Of a stretch of DNA of 64,000 bases, positions 37,431 to 47,269 are shown piece by piece; positions within the stretch are counted from its first letter, which is position 1; every line of letters begins with the position of its first letter. The stretch lies in contig OZ018415.1 of assembly GCA_963969595.1 (NCBI GenBank), forward strand, positions 10,230,001-10,294,000, written 5' to 3'. The notes below the pieces were generated by a model. That model was not told where the DNA came from. It was given only the letters and a program-made list of their open reading frames with translations, and searched no databases. The DNA is from Neckera pumila (taxonomy: Eukaryota > Streptophyta > Bryopsida > Hypnales > Neckeraceae). The position numbers and the translations under genes are program-made.

Positions 37431-37999
37431 CTCCCTCCATCCCAAAACAATATTTTTGTTGGACAAAATGTTTCAGATTAAGACTGAAAATAACAACTTT
37501 AAAAATTGTTTTGTGTTGTAATTAGAATTTAGTGCACTCCTAGCATCCTAGAAACTTTGAGTTTTGGAGCCCTTTTCAAAGTGCAATTTTGGAATATTGA
37601 AAAGTGGATTTTTTTGGGCAATTTGAAGGAGTACTCGAAGGCACTTAATTGTTGAGTGTGAGGTTGTCATTTTGTGGATAGTTGGTAGGGGCCCAAGACT
37701 ATGTGAGGACCTCTATTCTGCCTCCTAGAGTTCCATCTCTTTCAATCAGGCAACACTCAAAGAGGTGCAAAAATAAAAATAAATAGTGTTGGCATTGACT
37801 CCTTTAGTCATTTCATTTGTCTTTTGATTGATCATTGAATGGATGGAGAAGGAGCTAGTGCTCAGAGTTTTTTAGCTCGTCCCAAATAGCAATCAAAAGT
37901 TGAATCTGTCCAATTGGCAAAATCACAAAGTACTATAAGAAGAAAATTTTGGGACAAAAATTAGAACCAAACAAGAAGATCATTTTGGGATAGAGGGAG
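37431..37999. mobile_element. Stowaway-like MITE, about 570 bp
   Basis: The left end CTCCCTCCATCCCAAAACAA is mirrored by TTTTGGGATAGAGGGAG at the right, with TA on both sides (37429-37430 and 38000-38001). CTCCCTC ends plus a TA target are the hallmark of Stowaway elements mobilised by Tc1/mariner transposases. It is longer than most Stowaways. Immediately to the right a solitary TTAA-family end (TGGTCATTTAGGGG-TTAA) finishes at 38027. Confidence 0.75.
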
Positions 38000-38004
38000 T
38001 AGAT

Positions 38005-38027
38005 AACGTTTGGTCATTTAGGGGTTA
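38005..38027. mobile_element. Solitary terminus of a TTAA element
   Basis: GTTTGGTCATTTAGGGG followed by TTAA matches the right terminus of the family. The matching body is not found on the other side of the Stowaway-like element, so most of the copy is deleted or too diverged to see. Confidence 0.45.
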
Positions 38028-38449
38028 ATTCTTTGGTTAATTGAATAAGAAATCCAATAGATTATTTTGACCAAATGTTTCCACGTTTCAACAAGCTTAT
38101 TTTTCTCCACTGTACTTACTAACCTATTTGTAGAAAAAAGTATTGCTCAACCAAATTTTATTACATTATACCAACATTTGTATTGCAGCTAAATAATCAC
38201 AAAAATCATGAAAATCACAAAAAAATTCCCCAAAACTGTTGCCCTTAACTGAATCCCTATTCTCGATTGGAAAAATGGAAGTAACGGTCTGCTTGGCGCC
38301 CATCACATGCACACCGGCTCTCAAACATTTGGTATCATGCGTATTATATCCCTTTCCCCCAAACAGAGTAAGTGAAAGTCAGCCCTGTATAAAAAATGTA
38401 CAGGAACGGTACATTTCCGTTACTGACTACAGTATCCTACTGTAGACTG

Positions 38450-38458
38450 TATAAATAG
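38450..38458 (+). promoter_or_regulatory. TATA box of the GDP-mannose pyrophosphorylase gene
   Basis: TATAAATAG is a near-consensus plant TATA box, about 400 bp before the start codon. Transcription would begin around 38480-38490, giving a 5' UTR of about 360 nt with a pyrimidine-rich CTCTCTCTGTCTCTCCTC stretch (38593-38612). The start site itself is inferred. Confidence 0.6.
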
Positions 38459-38848
38459 ACACCCAAGGGTCCAACGTGTCGAACCAACTAACTAAAGGCA
38501 CCATGTGCGCTGGTAACTCCCTCACAAACGTAACTTACTAAATCCCCATAAGAGCACGCAGTCCGCCCGCTACAAGTCCGTCGGTTCCTCTCGAGCTCTC
38601 TCTGTCTCTCCTCTTGCAATCCCAGCCTCCTCCACTGCACTGCAACCCTTTGAGCATTTTCTGTCTTTGGATTGCTGGAGGTGGTGGCAGCGCTCCGCTT
38701 GTAGATCGAATTTCGTTACAGTTTTTGTTGGAAGTGGAAGAATTAGGGTGTGAGGGAAGGGCACTATTCTTTTGGGGGGTTTCGCAAGCTTGGATTGCGC
38801 ATTTTAGTCGCTTGAGAAGGTGCATTGGAAGAGTTGCATCGTAGCATC

Positions 38849-41272
38849 ATGAAGGCCTTGATTTTGGTCGGTGGGTTCGGCACCAGACTGAGGCCGCTCA
38901 CGCTGAGCGTGCCCAAGCCGCTGGTGGACTTTGCTAACAAGCCCATGATTCTGCATCAGGTGCGCATTCATGCCCTTTGGGTTGCGATTTCGTCTTCGGA
39001 GCGGATGCGTGTTGTTGAGAGAATTTTGATGAAGAAAGATGAGCCTGATTTGTGTCTGTTTTTGGTTTTGTTCTTTTCCTGCATTTTTTTGCTATTTTTG
39101 CCTTTTTCGGGGGATCATTTCTGAATCGTATTGTCACATTCATATTCTATTGCAAGTGATCTGAGTGAGTCGCATTCATTTTTGGGCGTGGAGGAAGGGT
39201 GAGGGAATTTGGCTTGTGAAAAGCGTTCCGATTTGTTTGGTGGAGTTCTGTGTATTCCTCTAGAGCTAATCTGTGTGCCAGGTTTCATTTTATATCAAAC
39301 GCGTTTTGGTGTAGCTTGGTGTAGTGTCTTTGTCATCCTCCAGGCTTAATCTGTTTTCCAGCTCTAATTTTTCATCAAATGAGCTCTTCACTTGAGCGTT
39401 ACGAGGGAGGCCGAAATTTCAGTTACAGAAAGACTGTTCTCCAAAGACTCTGTTTGCAGATTAGTCATAGTCTGATGGATTGCTGTGAATCGTTATGCAG
39501 ATTGAAGCCTTGAAAGCGGTTGGAGTGGACGAGGTCGTATTGGCCATCAACTACCAGCCCGAGGTACTTGACAATGTCCAATTTGACATTGTACCGATAG
39601 TGTAAGAATGGTGTTGACTGAAAGAACTTGTACTTCATATTTCATGTCCCAAGTCTAATAAACTCTCAATACACTCGACCAGCCTGGGTTGAAGATTTCC
39701 GTTTTACACAGTCAACAGTCAACTTAGTCTTGGGCCGTGTGTTGAATTCCAGGTGATGATGAATTTTCTGCGAGACTTCGAGACGAGTTTGGGCATCAAG
39801 ATCACGTGCTCCCAGGAGACAGAGCCCATGGGCACAGCAGGGCCTCTGGCGTTGGCCAGATCAGCGCTGGACGACGGCTCGGGCGACTCCTTCTTCGTCC
39901 TGAACTCGGATGTCATCAGCGAGTACCCTCTGCAACAAATGATTGACTTTCACAAGTCGCACGGTGGCGAGGCCACCATTATGGTGACCAAGGTACGACG
40001 TGTCCACTGATTGCAATTTGCTCTTGGTTGCGTGCTTCATTGTTTGGCTTGCTTTTGGAGGAATTAGAGTGCTGTGTAGTGCTGCCCAAGAGATTTGCAG
40101 TGTATGTTCTCTGGAGAGAGTGTTCCCAGGGTTTACGTTTCAGGGGGAGGTGTGCCTTTTCTTAGACACTTTTTTAGGGTTTCTTTTCGTTAATGCAGGT
40201 CGTATGTCCTGTGCGGATTGGTGTTAGTGATTGTCTATTGAGTGTCTGAATCGATGATGTATTGCTCTTGAGAAGGCAAGGACCACATGTTGACTTTGAG
40301 AGGTATTGAATTTGAGAATGAAGCACTGTTGGATTCGAGTCTTTTGTAATCACGGTCCTCGTTCCGAACTTGAGAATGACGCACTGTTGGATTCAAGTCT
40401 GTTGTACTCGAGGTCGTCGTAGTCTGAATTTGGGAATGAAGCACTATTGGATGACGCCTGTTGGATCCAAGTCTGTTGTTGTACTGGAGGTCATCTTATT
40501 CTGAATTTGAGGATGTTGCGCGGTTGGATTCAAGTTTGTTTCGCTCAAGGTCCTTTTACTTGATTTTGTACCAACATGCCACGTATGTTACTGCTTCCAG
40601 GTGGAAGAGCCGTCGAAGTACGGCGTGGTGGTGATGGACGAATCCAACGGGTGCGTGCAGCGTTTTGTGGAGAAGCCGCAAGTGTTTGTTGGCAACAAGA
40701 TCAACGCAGGCATTTACCTTTTGAAGCCTCGGACCCTGGACCGCATCGAGCTCCGTCCGACCTCCATTGAGAAGGAGGTTTTCCCCAAAATTGCCGCCGA
40801 GCAGGGTTTGTTTGCGATGGTGTTACCCGGGTTCTGGATGGACATCGGTCAGCCCCGGGACTACAACACGGGTCTCCGTCTCTACCTCGATTCTTTACGA
40901 AAAAGATTTCCAGAGAAGCTAGCCTCCGGGCAATCCATCATAGGCAATGTGATTGTGGACGAGACTGCTAAGGTTGGAGAGGGGTGTCTGATCGGCCCAG
41001 ACGTGTCCATCGGTCAAGGATGCACCATCGAAGCTGGAGTGCGTCTGTCTCGCTGCACGATCATGCGCGGAGTGCGCGTCAAGAAGCATGCTTGCATTTC
41101 GGGGAGCATCATTGGATGGCATTGCACCATTGGGCAGTGGGCGAGGATCGAGAACATGACGGTGTTGGGGGAAGATGTGCGCGTCTCGGACGAGATTTTC
41201 AGCAATGGAGGGGTGGTGCTGCCCCACAAGGAGATCAAGACCTCCATTCTGAAGCCTGAAATTGTCATGTGA
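38849..41272 (+). CDS. GMP: Mannose-1-phosphate guanylyltransferase (GDP-mannose pyrophosphorylase)
   Basis: This enzyme makes GDP-mannose from mannose-1-phosphate and GTP in the cytosol, feeding ascorbate, cell-wall mannan and protein glycosylation. Four exons join in phase 0: 38849-38959, 39501-39563, 39753-39992 and 40601-41272, all with GT-AG introns. They give 361 residues, the length I recall for plant VTC1/CYT1. The N-terminal nucleotidyltransferase domain has the [11 protein letters not shown] signature (residues 8-18), PKP (22-24), NSDV with the likely metal-binding Asp111, and FVEKP (160-164). The C-terminus (about 250-361) shows hexapeptide-like repeats of the left-handed beta-helix and ends in ILKPEIVM. 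The start is the first ATG followed directly by the conserved MKALILVGG. An ATG 24 bp upstream in frame would add eight residues not expected in the family. Exons are GC-rich against the AT-rich surroundings. No breaks are seen. Confidence 0.97.
40312..40566 (+). repeat. Intronic minisatellite, four units of about 58-77 bp
   Basis: Within intron 3, four imperfect direct units start at about 40312, 40370, 40430 and 40507. Each opens TTGAGAATGA-like, then GCACTGTTGGATTCAAGTCT, then a GT-rich segment and a GGTC-TC box, ending TCTGAAT. The third unit carries a small internal duplication (CTGTTGGATCCAAGTCTGTTG). The array nearly reaches the acceptor at 40599-40600. Confidence 0.8.
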
Positions 41273-42600
41273 GGAAGCCTACATATGATCCCAACTCTTT
41301 GATCTGTGCCATAGTTCCTCTACCTTTCTCATGTAGAGGGTGTGCAGCAGCGTTAGAAAGGAAATATTTAGACCTTGCTGAGGCCCGATTTGAGCACTTC
41401 TTGTGTGATTTGGGGTTTAATTTTTGACTTGTAAGATCAGGTATCATACTCTTAGCTGGAGAAGTCATTTCACAGAGACTGGAATAGGGTAGGGTACTCG
41501 TATGGTTAGGGTTCTAGTAGGTGAGGAGCTGAGGTTAGCGTGAATGGCCTAGTTGGGCCATGATGTGTAGTCACCGTCGCTTCGGATACTTAGGAGTGAT
41601 TTCGACAATGTGATCTTCACATGGTCAGATCCGAATAAGTAGCAGGTAGACACAAGAGGAGAAAAGTTTCACTAGGTATTTATGTTTCTTATCGAATTTT
41701 TGTGGAGCCTATGGCTTCCAGGTAGGCTCATGAGTGGCCACTGGCTCATGAGTTTGAAATAATAGGTGTTTCTCGCCTCAGTGAGGGGAAAGGTTTCTCA
41801 AAGTCCCCGTGAATTCCTTGTCTTCATCGTTTCAATTTTCATTGGTACAATAGGGTTCTGAAAGACTCCAGTCCCTCTCTCTGAGGCTGGAACAGTCTGT
41901 TCTTTGGGAGTGTGGAATGTCTAGTGTACTGAGTGACGAGTGGCTTTTTGAAGGACTCTTTGATATTACTTTTGTTTTCTGTAATTCTCTATCCTGTTTC
42001 AAGTACTTTCTGATAGTGCCGTGATGCATGGTTTTCCTATGGTCACAGCGATCATGCATGATACATAGGGAGCTCCTTATAATTGTCTGATAATGTCTGA
42101 ATGTTCTTGGAAAAGTATAATTTCACTGAAAACCTTGTTTACTGTATCTGTGAGAGATTTTGGAATGCTATCTTGTGCTGGCTGGAGGAATGCTAATGCT
42201 TGGCACTAGAACAATGTGATGTTTCTTACCGAAGTGGCAAATGTGTGGAATTGCCTTGAAATTGGTCATGTTGCATATGATTTTCGACTAACATGTCCAC
42301 CAACTTGTCTTCCGATAGATAAATGCGAGAAATTCAGAGCTCTCTGTGAGGAACAGCGGGAGTTGTGGAGACTGGACGTTAGGCAGCTCCGATTCTGGGT
42401 TGAGGCCTACGGTGCAGTTCGCAGGTTCTGTGCAGCCTGGTGCTGGGACAAGATGAAATCCTTTCCGTTCCATTTTGCTACCCATTTGAGGGTCGATGTT
42501 AACTTGCATGCTGTGATTTGTCATGTTGATGGATAGCTCTACTGTGGACAGGGATTTGGAAAGGCCAGTTTACAGGAGTTGAGGACCAAGAGACTGTGTC
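41273..42600 (+). other. Downstream region of GMP, probably partly 3' UTR
   Basis: This repeat-free sequence is less AT-rich than the transposon-filled flanks and probably includes the 3' UTR of the gene just upstream. The polyadenylation site is not obvious. A 106-codon frame at 42216-42536 has no recognisable motif and I do not call it a gene. Confidence 0.4.
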
Positions 42601-44649
42601 CAAATTTTTGAACCCAACTCTTTGACTTTTTTTTTTTGGTTGAAACAAGCGGACACTTTAGTCCACTGAGAACAAAACATCACACTGATAATCCTTGGAA
42701 ATTAGAGACATTACAAATTTGAAATGTATGGTGAACGTCTGTACTTCTTGGATCCAATTTTGAGTCTATTGTAAATTGTTCTCTTTTCCACTCTCTTCTC
42801 ATTCTCTTCAAGGATTCCTCTTGACATCCTTAAATGGAGACCTTGTCCTTGATACTTAACCTTTTCAAAAAATTAAATCCATCAACCAATATATAGTCAC
42901 ACACCTTATTGGAAAGTTATTCATTCTAATCCTTTTTAGAGTACTTGCACACATTCATTCACTAAAAATCATTCAAATTCCCTTTCGAAGGGAAGCAACC
43001 CATTTTGACAATGTAGGCTATTTTCTTTCCAATTAGCAAGACATGAACAGTGATTATGGCACGGTTCTCGACGTAGTTGTGGCGCATTTTGATTGGCTGC
43101 AAGTCTCTCAATATCACAACCAACCTTTAGTCGATTTTGTTTTTAGACCATGGTCAGAAATAGCAAGCCCCATATCACCAATATGGGAGGAATAGAATCT
43201 TTCGTTGAAAAATTTATGGTAATTTGGTTTTGAAAAAAAAAATCTGAAAAATTATGGAACCCTTCTATACTATATTTTTGCACACGGGAAAATTCCCCAA
43301 GTGAAGAAACCTGCCTTGCAGATACATGTAACTGCTTAAGTGATCAAAAATGGGTTGCCTCTCTTAGAAGATTTGTAATAATTCTTAAAGTGTGCGTATT
43401 GTTATTGTCTTTTACAGCACAACTTTTCTTTTTTGGCCTTGGTTTGTGTGTTAACAACTTCCAAAATAAAAATAAAATGAACACCAATTTCCATCTTAAC
43501 TTATTGTACGCATTATTTGCTTTACCACCAATTTTTGATACATTTTGCTAAATTTATCAATGATGACATAAAACTTATACTCTTTTTAAAATTTGTTTGT
43601 TTTCTTTCAAAATTTATTCTTTTTACAACACACTAGTATAGCCTCCTTTCCATACATTTTAATTGCAAATTCTAAAATTTAGAGAGTAGAAACTAATGAT
43701 ATCATTTTGTAGTCAAAAGTGTATAAAAGGTAATTAAATGAATGAAAAATAAAAACAAGTGAAGATTTTCAAAATGGGCAAAAGTTCAGTAATTCAGTCT
43801 TTGTTGAGAAATACTATGTAAATGTTCACAATGTTGATGAAAACATTTGATACCAGTTTTGTTGATCATATTGTGAAAAGCATAAATTTAGAAGGGCTCA
43901 ATTTTATCACCAAAATCAATAAAGAACATTGCATGTCTTCACTATAACCGAAATAAAATTAATCACAAGATAGCCTCTATACAACTTATTCAAAATAACC
44001 TTAGGAAAATATGAGGTCCAATTGGAATATGCTTATTTATGGATGAGGGGAGTAACATGCAAGATAATATTTTCAATAATAGTGAACTACAACTACTAAT
44101 AAAATTGGGTACAATAAATAAAATGTTTTCATTCAAACAACCCTATCCTAAGCATCAATAGACAATGTCCAAAAGTGGATATATAAAAGTTTTAGTGTGT
44201 GACATATTACATGTTAGCATGGAAGTTTGAAAGAAAAATTAGTTGTGACTTGAAAAAGTATTAATTTCAAAGTTAGCCATGTCTAAAACTCAGATTTGTT
44301 CACCATGATTTGGAATTACTTTATCTTTTGTCAATTTTTTTTTAGAACTCTAAATTCTTTTTTTGTACTTTGGCATGTTGGTATACATCATTTTAGATTG
44401 TTGTACAAAAAAATTGAAGGAAATTGGCATTTATAGAATTAAAAATATCAATCATTTGACAAACATGCAAATGATGTTGGTTTTCACGAAATTTGATTAT
44501 ATTTGGAACTGAGAGCATAAAATTGCATTAGTCATTTTAGAGAGAGTATAGATTGCAACATGGACAATTGTTATATTTTCATGCCCTTGCATTTGAAATA
44601 TTTGTTGAATAGGACAATGTATTCAATTTATATTTTACAACCATATAAT
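42601..44649. other. AT-rich intergenic DNA with a LINE-tail-like patch
   Basis: At 42629-42690 a T-run followed by GGTTGAAACAAGCGGACACT is similar to the minus-strand LINE 3' tails elsewhere. The rest has no gene or bounded repeat that I can identify. Confidence 0.35.
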
Positions 44650-44945
44650 GCGTTTCTAGGATCAGATTTTTTGTATGAAGACTAGAGTTCATGATGCATA
44701 TAATTGATCCAAAAAAATCCAAAAAAATTAAACCATCATTCTAAATATTATCAAAAAAACTAAGGATTGTCAAAAATGACACGATTATCCTTTATAAAAT
44801 TGAGTTTTTTGATGATATTTAGAATGATATTCAGTTTTTTGGGATTTTTTTGGGTCAATTACATACATCATAAATTCTAGATTTCATACAAAAATGTGCC
44901 CCATTCAAAAGTATGTCTAAATTTGTTCCTAAAACTTCCGTAACA
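44650..44945. repeat. Foldback repeat of about 300 bp
   Basis: TGATGCATATAATTGATCC-AAAAAAATCC at the left is mirrored by GGATTTTTTTGGGTCAATTA-CATACATCA at the right, and TCATTCTAAATATTATC by GATGATATTTAGAATGA. Outer arms are weaker (TTTTTGTATGAAGACTAGA, TCTAGATTTCATACAAAAA). The spacer is about 40 bp. It looks like a MITE with eroded ends lying directly before the TTAA element. Confidence 0.6.
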
Positions 44946-44975
44946 ACATTCTTTAACACTAAATGAAGATATACT

Positions 44976-45904
44976 TTAACCCCTAAAAGACTGAGGCCCT
45001 TTTTCTGCCAAAAAACACTCAAAATTGCCATTTCTATAGCAAAAAGTAAAAAAAATTGAAAAATGTTTTTTTTTAACATCTAACCGTAGGATCTTACACC
45101 TAACTAGTTTGAGAGTGTATGGAATTTTTTTTAGAATTTTTGACTACACAGATTGCAAGATATCTGCTTTTAAAGTGAAAAAACCCAATTTTTTAGCACA
45201 TTGCGGGACTAGATTTTTTGACTTTGAACATTTTTAACCTAAAATTTTTGCACTACAGAGTTTTGAGCTTTAAATCTTCGTAGTGAAGAATTGAGTTGAG
45301 AGTCTAATAAAAAAAATAAAAATAAAAATAACTTAATTATCATTCTTTAAAAAACTGTTAAGTAGAAGTAGTTACAAGATAGAAGGAAAATCTAAAACAT
45401 TCATATCTTTTAGATGGAATTAAAATTCACTAATCCCAGTGGTGAGATTGTTCTATCAAATAATATAAACCATGAAAAAAATAAAACTGAAAAATTTGAA
45501 AAATTGCATTTAGAAATGTATCCTCGAAGTTATTTTTTTCAAAAAAATGCTCTAATTGCCCGAAAAACTAGAATGTCCATAACTTTTTCATAACAAATCC
45601 AAATGAAATGAACCAAAGATTTCCAAATAGACAAAAATATAATTTGTGAGAAAAAAAATATTAAAAAAAAATTCAAATTTTTGTCCTTTTTTTTTTGCTG
45701 CGCGCTATCCCTTGTTTTGAGCTTATTTGGTCATAACTTTTTTTCCCGAGCACCAATTGTAAAAAAATTATACTCCCACAAAGATGATCACTTTTTCTAT
45801 CTTCAAAAAAAGTTTCAAAAAATTACAACTAAATTTTCAGCTCGTAGGTACCTGCCCAAAATCCCAAATGTCCGCTGAACCGACAATGGTCCTTTAGGGG
45901 TTAA
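44976..45904 (-). mobile_element. TTAA element, well preserved, 929 bp
   Basis: Ends are TTAA-CCCCTAAAAGACTGAGGCC and AATGGTCCTTTAGGGG-TTAA. The interior matches the reverse complement of 16402-17330 (TGCCAAAAAACACTC, CCGTAGGATCTTACACC, GTCCATAACTTTTTC, GTAGGTACCTGCCC). It retains the TTAA (45170-45173) that was used as insertion site in the related copy at 22119-23889. Confidence 0.87.
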
Positions 45905-46501
45905 GTCATATACGACTTGTCATTGGCATGTTTACGATAAAATAATGACAAATTGTTTGAGATGCTAAGATAGAAGCACCCAAATGTAACATGAGTCGTT
46001 ATTTGATACCTAAAAAATGACCAAAATCCAAATGCAAGTGGACCCAAAGTAGATAAGTGGTGTTCCAAGAAGTTGTTGTTGTCATGAGGGTAGGTCTTGT
46101 ATTGGCCAATGTAATCTAAGCTTACATTGTGTGTCACTTTTGGGTGTTTCCATGCCCACTTTGATGTTAGTCTAGTGTCCACAATAGGTGCATCTACGCA
46201 GTTGTTGTCAAAAATTTATGTCATATTTGTAGAAAGTCGGAAAAATATGAAATCCATCTTCTTGGTTTCCTAACCTAGTTCCTATCAAGTGCACATAATT
46301 TTTTTCTCTAAGCACCCTCCAGATCAAGAGATCCGAAACAAGTGTCCAATTTAGGTGCTTCTACCGTAGAAAACAGTGAGTGCTGGACTGGCTGACAGCA
46401 CGGCAAGTGCAGCACCGGTGGCAAAATCTCCTTGGCCGAATATCAGCCACATCAGCAAGTTCGACGTCATAGTCGCCACGCGGGCACTCCATCTCTCCCC
46501 A
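45905..46501. other. Spacer and upstream region of the cyclophilin gene
   Basis: Bases 45905-46300 are AT-rich without a gene. From about 46360 the sequence turns GC-richer and probably forms the proximal promoter. No TATA box stands out. Confidence 0.4.
46463..46480 (+). promoter_or_regulatory. ACGT-core bZIP-type site upstream of the cyclophilin gene
   Basis: GACGTCAT (46463-46470) has the palindromic GACGTC core recognised by plant bZIP factors and is followed by CCACG at 46476-46480. ER-stress promoters use ACGT boxes and a CCAAT-N9-CCACG element, but no CCAAT is at the required distance here. A role in the unfolded-protein response is a guess based on the ER-directed product. Confidence 0.3.
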
Positions 46502-46504
46502 ATT

Positions 46505-46513
46505 TTAGGGTTT
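46505..46513 (-). promoter_or_regulatory. Telo-box near the cyclophilin transcription start
   Basis: TTAGGGTTT is the inverse of AAACCCTAA, the telo-box found near the transcription start of many plant genes for translation and growth. It lies about 140 bp before the start codon, in the expected proximal position. Confidence 0.45.
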
Positions 46514-46651
46514 GAAGCTCAGAAGCCCTAGTCCTTGCATCGCTTCTGCAGTTCTTGCTCTCCTGTTTTGCATCTGGCCTTTCCTTTGATTTCCACAACT
46601 GACACTCTTACAACTAACCTGTAGCTGATCTGATTTCCGTTCTCTTGGGTG

Positions 46652-47269
46652 ATGGCCAAAATGTGGCTCGCCGTGTTCTTGACCTTGCTGGCCGTCTTCG
46701 CGGCTTCGTTCCTGTGCGTGTCGGCGAAGCCCGAGAAGGGTTTGGACGAGGTCACTCACAAGGTGTACTTCGACATCGAGATCGACAATGAGCCTGCTGG
46801 GCGCGTGGTGATCGGACTGTTCGGGAAGGCCGCTCCCAAGACGGTGGAGAATTTCCGGGCGCTTTGCACGGGGGAGAAGGGGAAGGGGGCCAGCGGCAAG
46901 CCGCTGCACTTCAAGGGCAGCATCTTCCACCGCATCATCCCCAGCTTCATGATCCAGGGTGGCGATTTCACCGACGGCAATGGTCGTGGAGGCGAGTCCA
47001 TCTATGGCGCCAAGTTTGCTGATGAGAACTTCAAGCTGAAGCATACCGGGCCTGGGGTGCTTTCCATGGCGAACGCGGGACCGAACACGAACGGTTCCCA
47101 GTTCTTTATTTGCACGGTGAAGACTAGCTGGCTGGATGGTAGGCATGTGGTGTTTGGGAAAGTGGTGAGTGGTCTTGATGTGGTGTACAAAGTGGAGGCG
47201 GAAGGCTCATCGGGCGGATCACCCAAGCGGAAGGTGCATATTGCTGATAGTGGCGAACTTCCCCTGTGA
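46652..47269 (+). CDS. Secretory-pathway cyclophilin (peptidyl-prolyl cis-trans isomerase)
   Basis: This 205-residue single-domain cyclophilin catalyses proline cis-trans isomerisation and aids protein folding. Residues 1-25 ([20 protein letters not shown] then LCVSA) form a typical signal peptide, so the mature protein should enter the ER. The fold spans about residues 35-203. Active-site residues are present: His93-Arg94, Phe99-Met100, Gln102 in [16 protein letters not shown], and Trp160 in [23 protein letters not shown] and [18 protein letters not shown] are standard cyclophilin A/B blocks. The C-terminus SGELPL lacks an HDEL/KDEL signal and resembles Arabidopsis CYP20-1. The ATG at 46652 has a good context (GTGATGGCC); an in-frame GTG just before it is not needed. 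The frame is uninterrupted, whereas plant relatives as I recall have introns. No stop or frameshift argues for decay. Confidence 0.95.
   Translation: MAKMWLAVFLTLLAVFAASFLCVSAKPEKGLDEVTHKVYFDIEIDNEPAGRVVIGLFGKAAPKTVENFRALCTGEKGKGASGKPLHFKGSIFHRIIPSFMIQGGDFTDGNGRGGESIYGAKFADENFKLKHTGPGVLSMANAGPNTNGSQFFICTVKTSWLDGRHVVFGKVVSGLDVVYKVEAEGSSGGSPKRKVHIADSGELPL

Noticed and set aside
38825..38827. ATG 24 bp upstream of the chosen GMP start, reading ATGGAAGA in another alignment of the 5' UTR
   Set aside because: The family begins MKALILVGG; extra residues before it are not expected, and the chosen start gives exactly 361 residues.
40312..40566. Possible CRISPR-like array
   Set aside because: Units are adjacent imperfect tandem copies without regular spacers, inside a plant intron.
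40919..41268. Antisense frames of 84-102 codons over the last GMP exon, and a 91-codon frame in another register
   Set aside because: They are shadows of the strongly conserved GMP reading frame in a GC-rich exon.
42216..42536. 106-codon plus-strand frame downstream of GMP
   Set aside because: No domain, no splice or promoter context; more likely 3' UTR or intergenic.
46649..46651. GTG as an earlier start for the cyclophilin
   Set aside because: Non-ATG start is unnecessary; ATG at 46652 directly follows, has a good context and gives a normal signal peptide.
46505..47226. Minus-strand frames up to 213 codons across the cyclophilin gene
   Set aside because: The plus strand carries the conserved cyclophilin with all active-site residues; the antisense frames only reflect its base composition.
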